Shown one piece after another: positions 16,714 to 25,300 of a stretch of 64,000 bases of DNA. The stretch spans positions 380,501 to 444,500 of the forward strand of contig JADJHP010000002.1 in the NCBI GenBank assembly GCA_016707525.1, written 5' to 3'. Position 1 is the stretch's first letter. Each line of letters opens with the position of its first letter. Both the position numbers and the translations under genes were made by a program. The stretch is from Ignavibacteriota bacterium. GTDB taxonomy: Bacteria > Bacteroidota > Ignavibacteria > UBA10030 > UBA6906. Under the pieces are notes generated by a model. That model did not search any database. It saw nothing but the letters and a program-made list of their open reading frames with translations, and was not told the origin of the DNA.

Positions 16714-19085
16714 TGGTGTCTCTCCGCACGATCGCCGTTCTCGGAGCACTCGCCGTCCTGCCCGTGCAGGGGGGCGCCGGGAGTGCACAGCGTGTGGAGA
16801 TGACGAACAGACATCTGAGGATCGTGCTCACGCAAGCCGGCGGGCGATGGAGCGAGGCCTTCGAGGTGAGATCCGGCCGGGGCTGGGTCCCCGTTCTGAC
16901 GGCCGGCCACCGTCTCCGGACGGATCCATCGATCCACGCGGACGGCGGAGAAGTGGACGCGGGATATACGGTCCTGAAGAAAGCGCCCACCGTCAACGGC
17001 ATACAGGAAGTGGAACTCTCCGGCCGGACGGGTGGCCTCGTCATCAGGAAGCGCCTCTCCCTCGGTCCGGACGAGGAATTCGCCCATGTAACGCTCCGTG
17101 TCCGTGTCAACGGCAGTGCCGGCCTGAGCCGGCTGCTGGCTTCGTACACAGCGTTCCCGCGGGATACCGGTTCGTTCAAGGGTGTCCCTCCGGAGTTCGT
17201 GTTCACACCCGTGTTGCGTCCGGAGGAACAGGATGTCATCGGGGACCATGTGTTCCGGTCTCCGGCCCTGATGATGCAGCGTGGTCAGCGTTTCATCGCG
17301 GTCGTGCCCGACCCCGATCTGATGAACACTCCCGGGGCGCGGGTGCGCACCGCGGCGGATGTGCAGATGGGTGATGGCGCTTCTCCGTTGATCGCCTATG
17401 GGTTCATGCCATGGGCAGTGCGCGGTCACGTCCTGTACCGGCATACGGATTCGATGAGTGTGTCCGTCACAGACACCTCTCTGGCGTTTGGCTATTACGT
17501 GTTCTGCTCCGCTTCGGCTCCCGACCGGGAAGGATACCGTTCCGTGGTGCATTTCCTGTGGGAACGGTTCGGCCACGCCGCGTTCGCCGCGCCGGGTGGA
17601 CCGCAGCACGAACCGTTCGCCGCGTACATCCACAAGGCATGGGATGAATATCTTCCCACAGTCACGATGGACGCGACGTACGGAGGGCGGCCCGTAACAC
17701 TTCTGCGGCAGGGGCGGCTGGCCTGGAGCAACCGCCTCCCGCGTGAGGCGGACAACGATAGCTGGTTCAATGTCTGGTTCAATGCCCTCCGGACCGCGTA
17801 CGGCATGGCGTTCTACAGTGAACGGTCCCACCGGCCGGAACTTGCCCGTCAGGCCGAAGGAGTGCTGAACCTCGCGCTCAGTGCGCCCCAACAGGGCGGC
17901 ATTGCGCCGAGTATCTTCTATGTTGATAGTACCGGAACCGGCCATTGGGTCGGCGATCATGCGTGGGGTGGGATCGGGAAGGGAGAGTATCTCCCGATGT
18001 TCCACAATGCATGGACAGGTGTGTGGCTTCTCCGGTGGGCGGGGTTGCGGCCCGACCGGTGGCCGGAGATCCTTGCGTACACAGGCAGGCTGGCAACGTT
18101 CCTTGTGAGGAATCAGCGGGCAAGCGGGGTCATCCCGTCGTGGTACGATCCGTCGACGTTGCAGCCGGCGGAAGCGTTTCGCGATGAGAACGCCGAGACC
18201 GCCGGCGCGGCGCTGTTTCTCTCCGAGTTCGCACGGAAGACCGGTGACGAGGCGGCACGCGTGGCAGCCGAGAAGGCCATGGGCTATGTGCTCCGGGAGA
18301 TCGTGCCGGACCGCAAGTGGTTCGATTTTGAGACGTTCTTTTCCTGTTCACGCAAACCGCTCGGGTACTTCGACAGGTATACAGCCCAGCATCCGCAGAA
18401 CACCCTCTCGATGCATCAGGCTGCTGAGGCCTGCCTGTCGCTGTACGGCCTGACCGGGAAGAAGGAGTATCTGGACCGCGGCCAAGCGATACTGGACTAT
18501 CTCGGCCTGTACCAGCAGGTCTGGAGCCCGCGGTGGTTGTCGTGCGACCTGTTCGGGGGGTTCGGTGTCCAGAACACGGACGGTGAGTGGAGCGATTCGC
18601 GGCAAGGGTATTTTGCCGAGACGTATATGCGTTTCTACGATGCAACGGGAAAGCGTGAGTACTTTGAACGCGGCGTTGCTGCTTTGCGGGCCATGTTCTC
18701 CCTGTTTGAATCCGCGACGTCGCCGCGCACGGCAGAGAACTATGCACATGGCGGGCGCGATGCGCTTGCCGGGGTGACGGGATTGCACTGGGGGACCGGG
18801 AGTTCGGTCGTTTCGGCGCATCTGATCACCGCTGCGTATGGCGATGCCTACATTGATGCCGCTGGCAGGTGGGGAGCAGGGATCGATGGGTGCAGGGTCT
18901 CCAACGTGACGGTCCGCGGTGATCGGGTGCAGTGTACCGTCACGGATGATGTCTCCTTGCACCGCACACTGCGCCTGGTGGTCGGCGGCACGGGATCGTC
19001 GGGGTATCGCGTGACGGTGAATGGCAAAGAGCTGGGAAGGTTCGATGCCGCGGCTTTGAAGAAAGGGATCGACGTTGATATCTGA
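16713..19085 (+). CDS. Exported (alpha/alpha)6-toroid enzyme, glycosidase- or lyase-like
   Basis: The protein has 790 residues from ATG 16713, with a Sec-type signal (residues 1-25, cleavage near GGAGSAQ). The N-terminal half (about 30-330) is beta-sandwich-like. The second half is a helical toroid with EADNDSWFNVWFNALR, HNAWTGVWLLRW, RDENAETAGAALFLSEFARK, NTLSMHQAAEACLSLYGLTGK and GVQNTDGEWSDSRQGYFAETYM. This order resembles six-hairpin glycosidases, but no CAZy family is certain. Cys residues in the toroid are few. A beta-propeller gene overlaps its end by position (next ATG at 19096), the same toroid-propeller neighbourhood that recurs at 21477-25285. Presumed to act on the glycan outside the inner membrane. 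Confidence 0.65.
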   Translation: MVSLRTIAVLGALAVLPVQGGAGSAQRVEMTNRHLRIVLTQAGGRWSEAFEVRSGRGWVPVLTAGHRLRTDPSIHADGGEVDAGYTVLKKAPTVNGIQEVELSGRTGGLVIRKRLSLGPDEEFAHVTLRVRVNGSAGLSRLLASYTAFPRDTGSFKGVPPEFVFTPVLRPEEQDVIGDHVFRSPALMMQRGQRFIAVVPDPDLMNTPGARVRTAADVQMGDGASPLIAYGFMPWAVRGHVLYRHTDSMSVSVTDTSLAFGYYVFCSASAPDREGYRSVVHFLWERFGHAAFAAPGGPQHEPFAAYIHKAWDEYLPTVTMDATYGGRPVTLLRQGRLAWSNRLPREADNDSWFNVWFNALRTAYGMAFYSERSHRPELARQAEGVLNLALSAPQQGGIAPSIFYVDSTGTGHWVGDHAWGGIGKGEYLPMFHNAWTGVWLLRWAGLRPDRWPEILAYTGRLATFLVRNQRASGVIPSWYDPSTLQPAEAFRDENAETAGAALFLSEFARKTGDEAARVAAEKAMGYVLREIVPDRKWFDFETFFSCSRKPLGYFDRYTAQHPQNTLSMHQAAEACLSLYGLTGKKEYLDRGQAILDYLGLYQQVWSPRWLSCDLFGGFGVQNTDGEWSDSRQGYFAETYMRFYDATGKREYFERGVAALRAMFSLFESATSPRTAENYAHGGRDALAGVTGLHWGTGSSVVSAHLITAAYGDAYIDAAGRWGAGIDGCRVSNVTVRGDRVQCTVTDDVSLHRTLRLVVGGTGSSGYRVTVNGKELGRFDAAALKKGIDVDI

Positions 19086-19095
19086 ACGGTGGCCG

Positions 19096-20082
19096 ATGAT
19101 ACTGCGGAAACACGGTCTTCTCCTCCTCCTCGCGGTGACAGTAGCAGGGAGCGCGCTGGCAGGTGAGACCATCTATATGTCGGTGTTGAGTTCCCGGAAA
19201 CATGCCTGGGGAAAGAATGACTTTCCGGTGATAGGCCTGTTCGTCAGCACGGACGCGGGGAGATCGTGGGTGCACCGCGGATGGCGCGAGTATATCCGGA
19301 TGTTCTACACGGAAGCCGGCCCCGACGGTGTGCTCTGGTCGGCGTGCGGGAACGGCGTCCTGCGGTCGAAGGATGACGGCGCAACCTGGCGTGTCACCAC
19401 CGGTTCCGACGTCACCGAGGTACTCCGTCTGAGTGTCGATCGACGTGACGCCCGGCGCATCGCCGCGGCCACCGCGTACGGGCCGATCCTGAGCGTCGAT
19501 GGAGGAGACCGGTGGCAGTTCATCGATCAAGGATTGCCGACGCGGTTCACCGGGGATATCATCATCGACCGTTCGCAGGGGGCGCTGCTGGTGGCGACGG
19601 AGAAGGGGATCTTCAAGCGGGCGGCGACGGGTACACGATGGCGCCCGACTACGATGACGAAGGATACCAGAACGATCGTCCAGCACTCGACCGAGCCGCG
19701 GATCTTCTATGCCGGTACGGAAGAGGATGGCGTATGGCGTTCGGACGATGGCGGGCAGACATGGAAAGCGCATAACGTCGGGCTTGCGCACAAGACGGTC
19801 TATGCTCTTGCGACAGCGCCGGGAGTCTCCGGCGCGGTCTATGCCGCAACGTTCGGCGGAGGGGTCTATCGGTCCGATGACGGCGGGAAGAGCTGGCATC
19901 AGAAGTCGAAGGGCCTGACGATCCTGGACTGCCATGCCGTGCAGGTGCTGCCATCGAGCCCGACGACCGTTCTCGCCGGGACGCTGAATGGCGGGCTCTT
20001 CATCAGCACGGATGCGGGCGAGACCTGGGTCTTCAATGGTCAGGCGGACGCACAGGTCTGGGGTTTGTGCGTACGCAACTAA
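19096..20082 (+). CDS. Exported Asp-box (BNR/sortilin-like) beta-propeller protein 1
   Basis: The protein has 328 residues from ATG 19096 (an in-frame TTG at 19075 is an alternative). Signal peptide at residues 1-23 ends in AGSALAG. Six Asp-box turns of the form S-x-D-x-G-x-x-W are visible (STDAGRSW, SKDDGATW, SVDGGDRW, SDDGGQTW, SDDGGKSW, STDAGETW), which predicts a six- to seven-bladed propeller. No sialidase catalytic Arg triad is recognisable, so binding or assembly is more likely than catalysis. It is paralogous to the proteins at 23258 and 24269: all share a G-N-G-(V/L)-x-R-S-x-D-x-G-A-T-W blade. It lies directly behind the toroid enzyme gene and before an AT-rich palindrome. Confidence 0.85.
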   Translation: MILRKHGLLLLLAVTVAGSALAGETIYMSVLSSRKHAWGKNDFPVIGLFVSTDAGRSWVHRGWREYIRMFYTEAGPDGVLWSACGNGVLRSKDDGATWRVTTGSDVTEVLRLSVDRRDARRIAAATAYGPILSVDGGDRWQFIDQGLPTRFTGDIIIDRSQGALLVATEKGIFKRAATGTRWRPTTMTKDTRTIVQHSTEPRIFYAGTEEDGVWRSDDGGQTWKAHNVGLAHKTVYALATAPGVSGAVYAATFGGGVYRSDDGGKSWHQKSKGLTILDCHAVQVLPSSPTTVLAGTLNGGLFISTDAGETWVFNGQADAQVWGLCVRN

Positions 20083-20145
20083 GAACTAAGAATTCTTAAT
20101 TCTTAATTGAATTGAGAGTTGGCAATTGGTAATTGAGAGATGGAG
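20081..20145. repeat. AT-rich palindromic intergenic element, copy A
   Basis: A 24-bp near-perfect palindrome (20081-20104, AAGAACTAAGAA + TTCTTAATTCTT, one mismatch) starts on the last two bases of the propeller stop codon. Further AT-rich direct and inverted repeats (AATTG, TAATTGAG) reach to 20138. The core TAAGAATTCTTAATTCTTAA continues into TTGAATT and is shared with copy B (37269-37331) with one mismatch over 27 bp. It stands out sharply from the GC-rich surroundings and fills the whole gap between genes. Possible roles are transcription attenuation, RNA processing or a decayed mobile repeat. Confidence 0.7.
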
Positions 20146-20148
20146 TGA

Positions 20149-21480
20149 ATGGCTGGTGAGCGGACATATGACTGGCGGCAACTGAAGGACCGGTGGCAGC
20201 GGGCCGATGCGCTTATCCGCACCTGGTGGGATGCCGATCTGCGGCGGGCGGGAGAAGATGAGGTCCGGGATCCGCGCTGCAATCAGGTCTGGTTCGTGGA
20301 TGACGAGCACCGGGCCCGTGAGCAGAAGGGCGCCGCCGCTGATGCCTTCACGCTCCTGTATCTTCCGTTCCCGTACGTGTCGGCCGGTGGCAGCGAGGCG
20401 GCATTCCCGGAGATGTACTGCTGGGATATCCCGTTCATCAACCGTGCACTCCTCCTCCACGGCCGCCCGGAGATCGTGCGCCATCACCTCCTGAATCACC
20501 TCTTTCTTATCGACCGCTATGGCTTTGTCCTGACGGGCAACCGGACATACTACCTGACACGGTCGCAAACACCCTTGCTCGCAGATGCCGTGGTGCGCTA
20601 TGTGCGCCATACCGGCGACCGGGATATGCTTCTGCGGTCGTATCCCTCGTTGCGGCACGAGTACGAATGCTACTGGACCGCTCCCCCGCATCTGACCGCG
20701 ACCGGACTCTCCACGAATGTCGATGCGGGCGATACACGCCTGCGTGCCGAGCTCGCCGCGGAGGCGGAGTCCCTGGATTTCACGCCGATCTATGATGGCG
20801 ATATCCGGCAGTGCGTTCCGCTGCAATTGAACTGTGCCCTCGTGCGGTATGAGGAGAGCCTCGCGTGGATCGCACAGCAGATCGGCCGGCCCGACGAAGA
20901 GCAGATGTGGCTTGGGCGGGCCGACAAACGAAAGGGGCTCATCCGTCAGTATTGCTGGGACCGTGCCGTGGGGTTCTTCTTTGAATACAGCATGACGCGC
21001 GCGGGCCGGCTGCCCTTCTGGTCGCTCGCCGGATTCTGGGCGATGTGGGCTGGTGTTGCCACGCGTGAGGATGCTCTGGCGATGGCCCCCCACCTCCGGC
21101 GCTTCGCATTTCCGTTCGGCCTCACCGAAACCGATTGCGCCTATGCGAGTCCGCACCCCGAGTTCACCTGGCTGCAATGGGGGTATCCATCGGCCTGGCC
21201 CCCCAGCCAGATGATCGTCGTCGAAGCACTCGACCGGTATGGCCTCCATGCGGAGGCGGAGGAGGTTGCCGGCGCGTACGTCCGTTGCCAGTTGGAGGAA
21301 TTCGACAGGACCGGAAAGTTCTGGGAAAAGTACAATGGCGTGGAGGGTAGCTCCCGCCTGCCGCGAGAGCGGACCCCGTGTGTCCCCATGCATGGATGGT
21401 CAACAGCCTCTGTCGTCTGGCTCGGCCACCGCCTCTTCGGCGCACACGGTTCACCTGTTGCACCCGGGAATATGCCATGA
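20149..21480 (+). CDS. GH37 trehalase-like (alpha/alpha)6 glycosidase, cytoplasmic
   Basis: The protein has 443 residues, shorter than classical GH37 trehalases (about 500-560). Two trehalase-like signatures are visible: SEAAFPEMYCWDIPF (the E/W-D pattern of signature 1) near residue 85, and WLQWGYPSAWPPSQ (signature 2) near 345. In signature 2 the usual Asp of QWDxPxxW is Gly. An ESLDF segment near 200 may hold the acid residue, and WEKYN near 395 the base. There is no signal peptide, so it probably cleaves an imported alpha-linked oligosaccharide. The changed signature means trehalose need not be its substrate. The ATG follows GAGATGGAG. It overlaps the next gene by 4 bp. Confidence 0.7.
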   Translation: MAGERTYDWRQLKDRWQRADALIRTWWDADLRRAGEDEVRDPRCNQVWFVDDEHRAREQKGAAADAFTLLYLPFPYVSAGGSEAAFPEMYCWDIPFINRALLLHGRPEIVRHHLLNHLFLIDRYGFVLTGNRTYYLTRSQTPLLADAVVRYVRHTGDRDMLLRSYPSLRHEYECYWTAPPHLTATGLSTNVDAGDTRLRAELAAEAESLDFTPIYDGDIRQCVPLQLNCALVRYEESLAWIAQQIGRPDEEQMWLGRADKRKGLIRQYCWDRAVGFFFEYSMTRAGRLPFWSLAGFWAMWAGVATREDALAMAPHLRRFAFPFGLTETDCAYASPHPEFTWLQWGYPSAWPPSQMIVVEALDRYGLHAEAEEVAGAYVRCQLEEFDRTGKFWEKYNGVEGSSRLPRERTPCVPMHGWSTASVVWLGHRLFGAHGSPVAPGNMP

Positions 21481-23261
21481 CACTTCTGTTGCGCTTGATG
21501 GGGTACGTGCTTCTGCTTCTTGCGATCTCGCCGCTGGTGGGGCGGGCCGATGGTTTTGACCAGCGCCGCGATCGGCTGCTGCAGGTCGCTGCCGCGGAGC
21601 AGGAATACAACCTGATGACGGTCCTGGCCAAACTGACGACGCGGACCGACCTCGACCAGGCCTATGTCATGCTCGACTCCATGGCACATGACCGGGCGAT
21701 GGGTGGGATGTTCTTTGCCTACAGCATGATGGGCGTCTATCTGCACGCGCATGATGTCCTTCCGGATTCTCTGCGGACGAAGATCCGTGAGGCGTTCCGG
21801 GTGCGCACCATGTATCGCGGCGACACCGAGAACCACTGGGTGATGTACTACACCGGCATGTATCTGGCGGCGCAGACGTGGCCGGGCGAACCGGGCACCG
21901 CGTGGTTCAACGGAAAGAGTTCCGATGAGAACCTCTCGGAAGCGACAGGGTGGCTTCAGCAATGGATGCACACCACGGTCACCATCGGGCAGGGAGAGTT
22001 CGATTCCCCCACGTATATGACCGTGTTCCTCTGTCCGATGCTCCTCCTGCAGGAGTTCGCCGCGGATCCGGCCATGAAGATGAAGGCCGGGATGATGGTG
22101 GACCTGTTGCTCGCGGATTTTGCCGCGGAGCATCTGAAGGGGAATTTTGGCGGCGGACACGCCCGCGATTACCCCGACGATATCGTGAATCCTCTGTCCG
22201 CACCGAGTACGATGTGGGCGTGGCTCTATTTTGGCCAGCCGGAGATGGAGCAGTGGAAAGAGGCCCGGTACCGGCCCCGCCATCGCGGCTCATGGGAGAC
22301 GGTCTTCGCCGCGGCAAGCTCTTACCGGCTGCCGGAGATCATCAGGCACATCGCCACCGACAGGTCGAAGCCCTACGTCCACCGTGAAAAGAAACGCGTC
22401 CGGAATGTCATCCGGTTCAGCGCGGAGAAGAACCCTCCCGTGTACAAGTATACGTACATGTCGCCCCGGTACGTGCTCGGTTCGATCCAGGGGGGCATTC
22501 TCCAGCCGATCCAGCAACACACGTGGGATGTGACCTTCTCGTCGACGCGCACGCACAATACGTTGTTCTCGCTTCATCCCTTCGCTTCCGGCAAGGAGCT
22601 GGCGATGTTCTTCCCTGAAGAGCAGAAGTTCCTTGCGGGAGAAGTGGACCGGTACCATCTCGTCTATACGAACCCCGGCAAGTGGAACTCCAGTTCGCCA
22701 TACGAGCAGACCTTCCAGCACAGGAACGATCTGATCGTGCTGTATGATATCGCCGACAGCGTCCGCCACCCGCATGCGGATGGGTTCTTCCCGAAGACAT
22801 TGGATGAGCGTATCGTTGACCCGACCGGATGGATATGCGCGCGGTGGGATTCGGTCTATGTCGGGGTGTTCCCGCTCAGCGCGGCAGAGTGGATCCCCGA
22901 CAGCATCTGCTGGCGGTGGAGGAGCACTTCGCGGAAGACCGGCTGGGTCGTTGAGGTGCGCTCGTACGAAGAGGCCGGAAGCTTTGATGCGTTCCAGCGA
23001 TCGCTCCGTTCCCGTGTTCCGGATGCGGCAGGGTTCGCACGGACCGGGTCCGTGGCATTCACGACGGCAGGTGGTGACCGCATGGCATTCGGGCTGCAGG
23101 GGTCAAGGAAGGTGAATGGCCGCGCGGTGAGTTTCAAGGACTATCCGCTGTACGACGGTCCCTGGATGCACGCGCGGGTCGGTGAAGGGGTGATCACCCT
23201 GACCGATGGCATCAAGACACGCGTCCTCGATTTCAATAAGGGAGAGGTGCGGGAACGATGA
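21477..23261 (+). CDS. Exported helical-toroid protein of unrecognised family, paralogue of 25301-27187
   Basis: The protein has 594 residues from ATG 21477, with a signal peptide at 1-24. The first half is helical and the second half beta-rich, the layout of heparinase-type lyases and related toroid enzymes. Segments shared almost identically with the 25301 protein are YRGDTENHWVMYY, FNGKSS-ENL, TIGQGEFDSP-Y, LADFAAEHL, YRLPEII and RVRNVIRF-EKNPPVYK. Conserved His, Asn, Tyr and Arg in these segments would suit a beta-elimination site. No family name comes to mind with certainty, so the lyase role is inference. The gene overlaps neighbours by 4 bp on both sides and sits between a GH37-like gene and a propeller gene. 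Confidence 0.6.
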   Translation: MTLLLRLMGYVLLLLAISPLVGRADGFDQRRDRLLQVAAAEQEYNLMTVLAKLTTRTDLDQAYVMLDSMAHDRAMGGMFFAYSMMGVYLHAHDVLPDSLRTKIREAFRVRTMYRGDTENHWVMYYTGMYLAAQTWPGEPGTAWFNGKSSDENLSEATGWLQQWMHTTVTIGQGEFDSPTYMTVFLCPMLLLQEFAADPAMKMKAGMMVDLLLADFAAEHLKGNFGGGHARDYPDDIVNPLSAPSTMWAWLYFGQPEMEQWKEARYRPRHRGSWETVFAAASSYRLPEIIRHIATDRSKPYVHREKKRVRNVIRFSAEKNPPVYKYTYMSPRYVLGSIQGGILQPIQQHTWDVTFSSTRTHNTLFSLHPFASGKELAMFFPEEQKFLAGEVDRYHLVYTNPGKWNSSSPYEQTFQHRNDLIVLYDIADSVRHPHADGFFPKTLDERIVDPTGWICARWDSVYVGVFPLSAAEWIPDSICWRWRSTSRKTGWVVEVRSYEEAGSFDAFQRSLRSRVPDAAGFARTGSVAFTTAGGDRMAFGLQGSRKVNGRAVSFKDYPLYDGPWMHARVGEGVITLTDGIKTRVLDFNKGEVRER

Positions 23262-24262
23262 GCCGCAGTCACCTCCTTGTGACACTCCTTCTCGCCGGGG
23301 CTGCCGCCAGCACGCTGGCCGGAGAGCCGGGTGGAGTTCCGCCGCCACGTGTCCATGCCGCGGTGTATCTCGTGCGCGGCAGTGTTGTCGGGTCGAACGT
23401 TGGCGCCTATGGGCCGTACGTCCGGGAATCTGATACGACCTGGCGCAGGATATCCCGATCGAACCTGATCACGTTTGGGTTCGCAGCGCACGTCCGCGAT
23501 GCCGACCGCCGTCTGTATGTGGCTGCGGGGAACGGGCTGCACCGTTCAACCGATGATGGCGCGACATGGAAGATCATCACCGGTTGGAAGACCATGGAGA
23601 TCATGTCGGTCCTGCCGGACGCTCACGATGCGAAGCGGGTCCTGGTCTCATCCCCATGGGGAGTGTACCGGACCACGGATGACGGTGCGACCTGGCATGA
23701 GAGCATGAAAGGCATGCGCTCGTGGTACGTCCGCTCGCTCGCATACGACCTGTACTCGACGGGGACCATCTATGCGAAGACCGAGGACGACATCTATAGT
23801 ACATCGGACCGGGGTGTGAGCTGGCGGCCGATGCGGGCGGGAAAGGGTGTGGTGACGGCGTTCCTTCAGATCCCTCCGTCTCCGGGGCGATTTCTGGCTG
23901 CGTTCGAGGACCAGGGGATACGCTTGACGACAGATGGCGGGAAGACCTGGCGGCGGACGGAGACACCGTCACAGACATCGATCTATGCGATCGCATCGTC
24001 AGCCGATGGCCGCGTGATGTATGCAGGAGGCTGGAAGTCCGGTGTCTGGCGGAGCACCAACGGCGGGATGCGTTGGGAACAGATGTGGCGTGATGACGCT
24101 GTGGAAAGCTTTTTCTGCTTTCTGGTGGATCCGGAGCGTCCGGAACATGTGTACGCGGGTACCGATGGGAACGGCGTGTATGAATCCAGCGATGGAGGCG
24201 TGCACTGGTCGTTCGCCGGGTTGCGGGGCGGGAAGATCAAACATCTCTTTCTCTATCCTTAA
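23258..24262 (+). CDS. Exported Asp-box beta-propeller protein 2
   Basis: The protein has 334 residues, starting in an ATGA overlap with the toroid gene. Signal peptide at 1-22. Six Asp-box turns are visible (STDDGATW, TTDDGATW, TSDRGVSW, TTDGGKTW, STNGGMRW, SSDGGVHW). It is paralogous to propellers 1 and 3; it and propeller 3 share the distinctive RSTD-GATWKI-TGW blade. No catalytic residues of sialidases are evident. Translational coupling to the toroid enzyme suggests partners that work in the same compartment, for example as a glycan-binding or scaffold subunit; this is inferred. Confidence 0.85.
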   Translation: MSRSHLLVTLLLAGAAASTLAGEPGGVPPPRVHAAVYLVRGSVVGSNVGAYGPYVRESDTTWRRISRSNLITFGFAAHVRDADRRLYVAAGNGLHRSTDDGATWKIITGWKTMEIMSVLPDAHDAKRVLVSSPWGVYRTTDDGATWHESMKGMRSWYVRSLAYDLYSTGTIYAKTEDDIYSTSDRGVSWRPMRAGKGVVTAFLQIPPSPGRFLAAFEDQGIRLTTDGGKTWRRTETPSQTSIYAIASSADGRVMYAGGWKSGVWRSTNGGMRWEQMWRDDAVESFFCFLVDPERPEHVYAGTDGNGVYESSDGGVHWSFAGLRGGKIKHLFLYP

Positions 24263-24268
24263 CGGAAC

Positions 24269-25285
24269 ATGCGCATGCGCGTCTTGTCCTTACCTTTGAT
24301 CGCGGCTGTTCTCGCCGGTGTGCCGGCGGGGAACGTGGCCGCGCAGAATCCGGAATCCACGGTGTATGTCTCCGTGGTTGCGACGAAGCTCTTCGTCGTC
24401 GGGGCCGCGAATCCCCGCACGGGCATTCATTTCCAACACCCTTCAGCGGATACGGTGTGGCAACACACCGGCGCCGTGAATATCCGCGCGTTCGGCGTGG
24501 CCGTGCAGCCGGGTACGGAACGGAAGGTGTTGTACATCGCTTCCGGCAATGGCGTGCACAGGTCCACCGACGGCGGTGCAACGTGGAAGATCACGACGGG
24601 CTGGAACATCACCGAGGTGCAGTGTGTGAGCCCGGACCCCTTCGATCCCGATCGCGTGTATATCGGCACACCCTACGGCGTGTTCCGGAGCGCCGACGGA
24701 TGCCGGACATGGCAGGAGGCGAGTGCAGGCCTGGGATCCCGGTTCATCTCCCAGGTGACGGCGAGCCCCCTGGTGAAGGGCCAGGTGTATTGCGCCACCG
24801 AGAGCGGGGCGTACATCAGTACGGATGGCGCCATGACGTGGAAGCGGATGGGACTCAGTGTCGGGGGGGTGCGCACGCTCGTCCAGCACCCGCGCAACCC
24901 GGCGGTGTTTGCTGCAGGGACGGAAGACCACGGGTTGTACATGTCGACCGACGGCGGCACGGTGTGGACGCGGCGTGAGGCAGGGATCGATCATCTCACG
25001 TTCTACGCGATCGCCTTCGATCCGACGACACCGGACACGATGTACGCGTCGGGGTACGTGACCGGTGTCTACCGGTCGGTGGATGGAGGGACGTCGTGGA
25101 AGCGCGTGAACGATGGCCTGTCTGTCCTCTCATTCAAGTGCCTCGCTGTGGACCCGCGTGACAGCCGCCGCGTGTACGCAGGAGCGTATTGGGGCGGCGT
25201 CTACGTGACCGAAGACAGGGGTGGTCACTGGAGATCCATAGGGCCGCCGGATTCGCAGGTGTGGACCATTTCCATTCAACCGTAA
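24269..25285 (+). CDS. Exported Asp-box beta-propeller protein 3
   Basis: The protein has 338 residues from ATG 24269 (a second ATG at 24275 is possible). Signal peptide at 1-25 ends NVAAQ. Six Asp-box-like turns are visible (STDGGATW, SADGCRTW, STDGAMTW, STDGGTVW, SVDGGTSW, TEDRGGHW), two of them imperfect. It lies 6 bp after propeller 2 and 15 bp before the second toroid paralogue, which suggests that the toroid-propeller pair duplicated in inverse order. Function is presumed to be glycan or partner binding outside the inner membrane. Confidence 0.85.
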   Translation: MRMRVLSLPLIAAVLAGVPAGNVAAQNPESTVYVSVVATKLFVVGAANPRTGIHFQHPSADTVWQHTGAVNIRAFGVAVQPGTERKVLYIASGNGVHRSTDGGATWKITTGWNITEVQCVSPDPFDPDRVYIGTPYGVFRSADGCRTWQEASAGLGSRFISQVTASPLVKGQVYCATESGAYISTDGAMTWKRMGLSVGGVRTLVQHPRNPAVFAAGTEDHGLYMSTDGGTVWTRREAGIDHLTFYAIAFDPTTPDTMYASGYVTGVYRSVDGGTSWKRVNDGLSVLSFKCLAVDPRDSRRVYAGAYWGGVYVTEDRGGHWRSIGPPDSQVWTISIQP

Positions 25286-25300
25286 AGAGTGAGAGCTGCC

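Noticed and set aside
19096..20082. Possible sialidase identity for the Asp-box proteins
   Set aside because: No arginine triad or catalytic Tyr/Glu pair is recognisable; Asp-boxes alone occur in many non-enzymatic propellers.
19096..25285. Short repeated S-x-D-x-G-x-x-W coding motifs that look like DNA repeats
   Set aside because: They are Asp-box blades of beta-propeller proteins; the DNA is diverged and is not a tandem repeat or CRISPR-like array.
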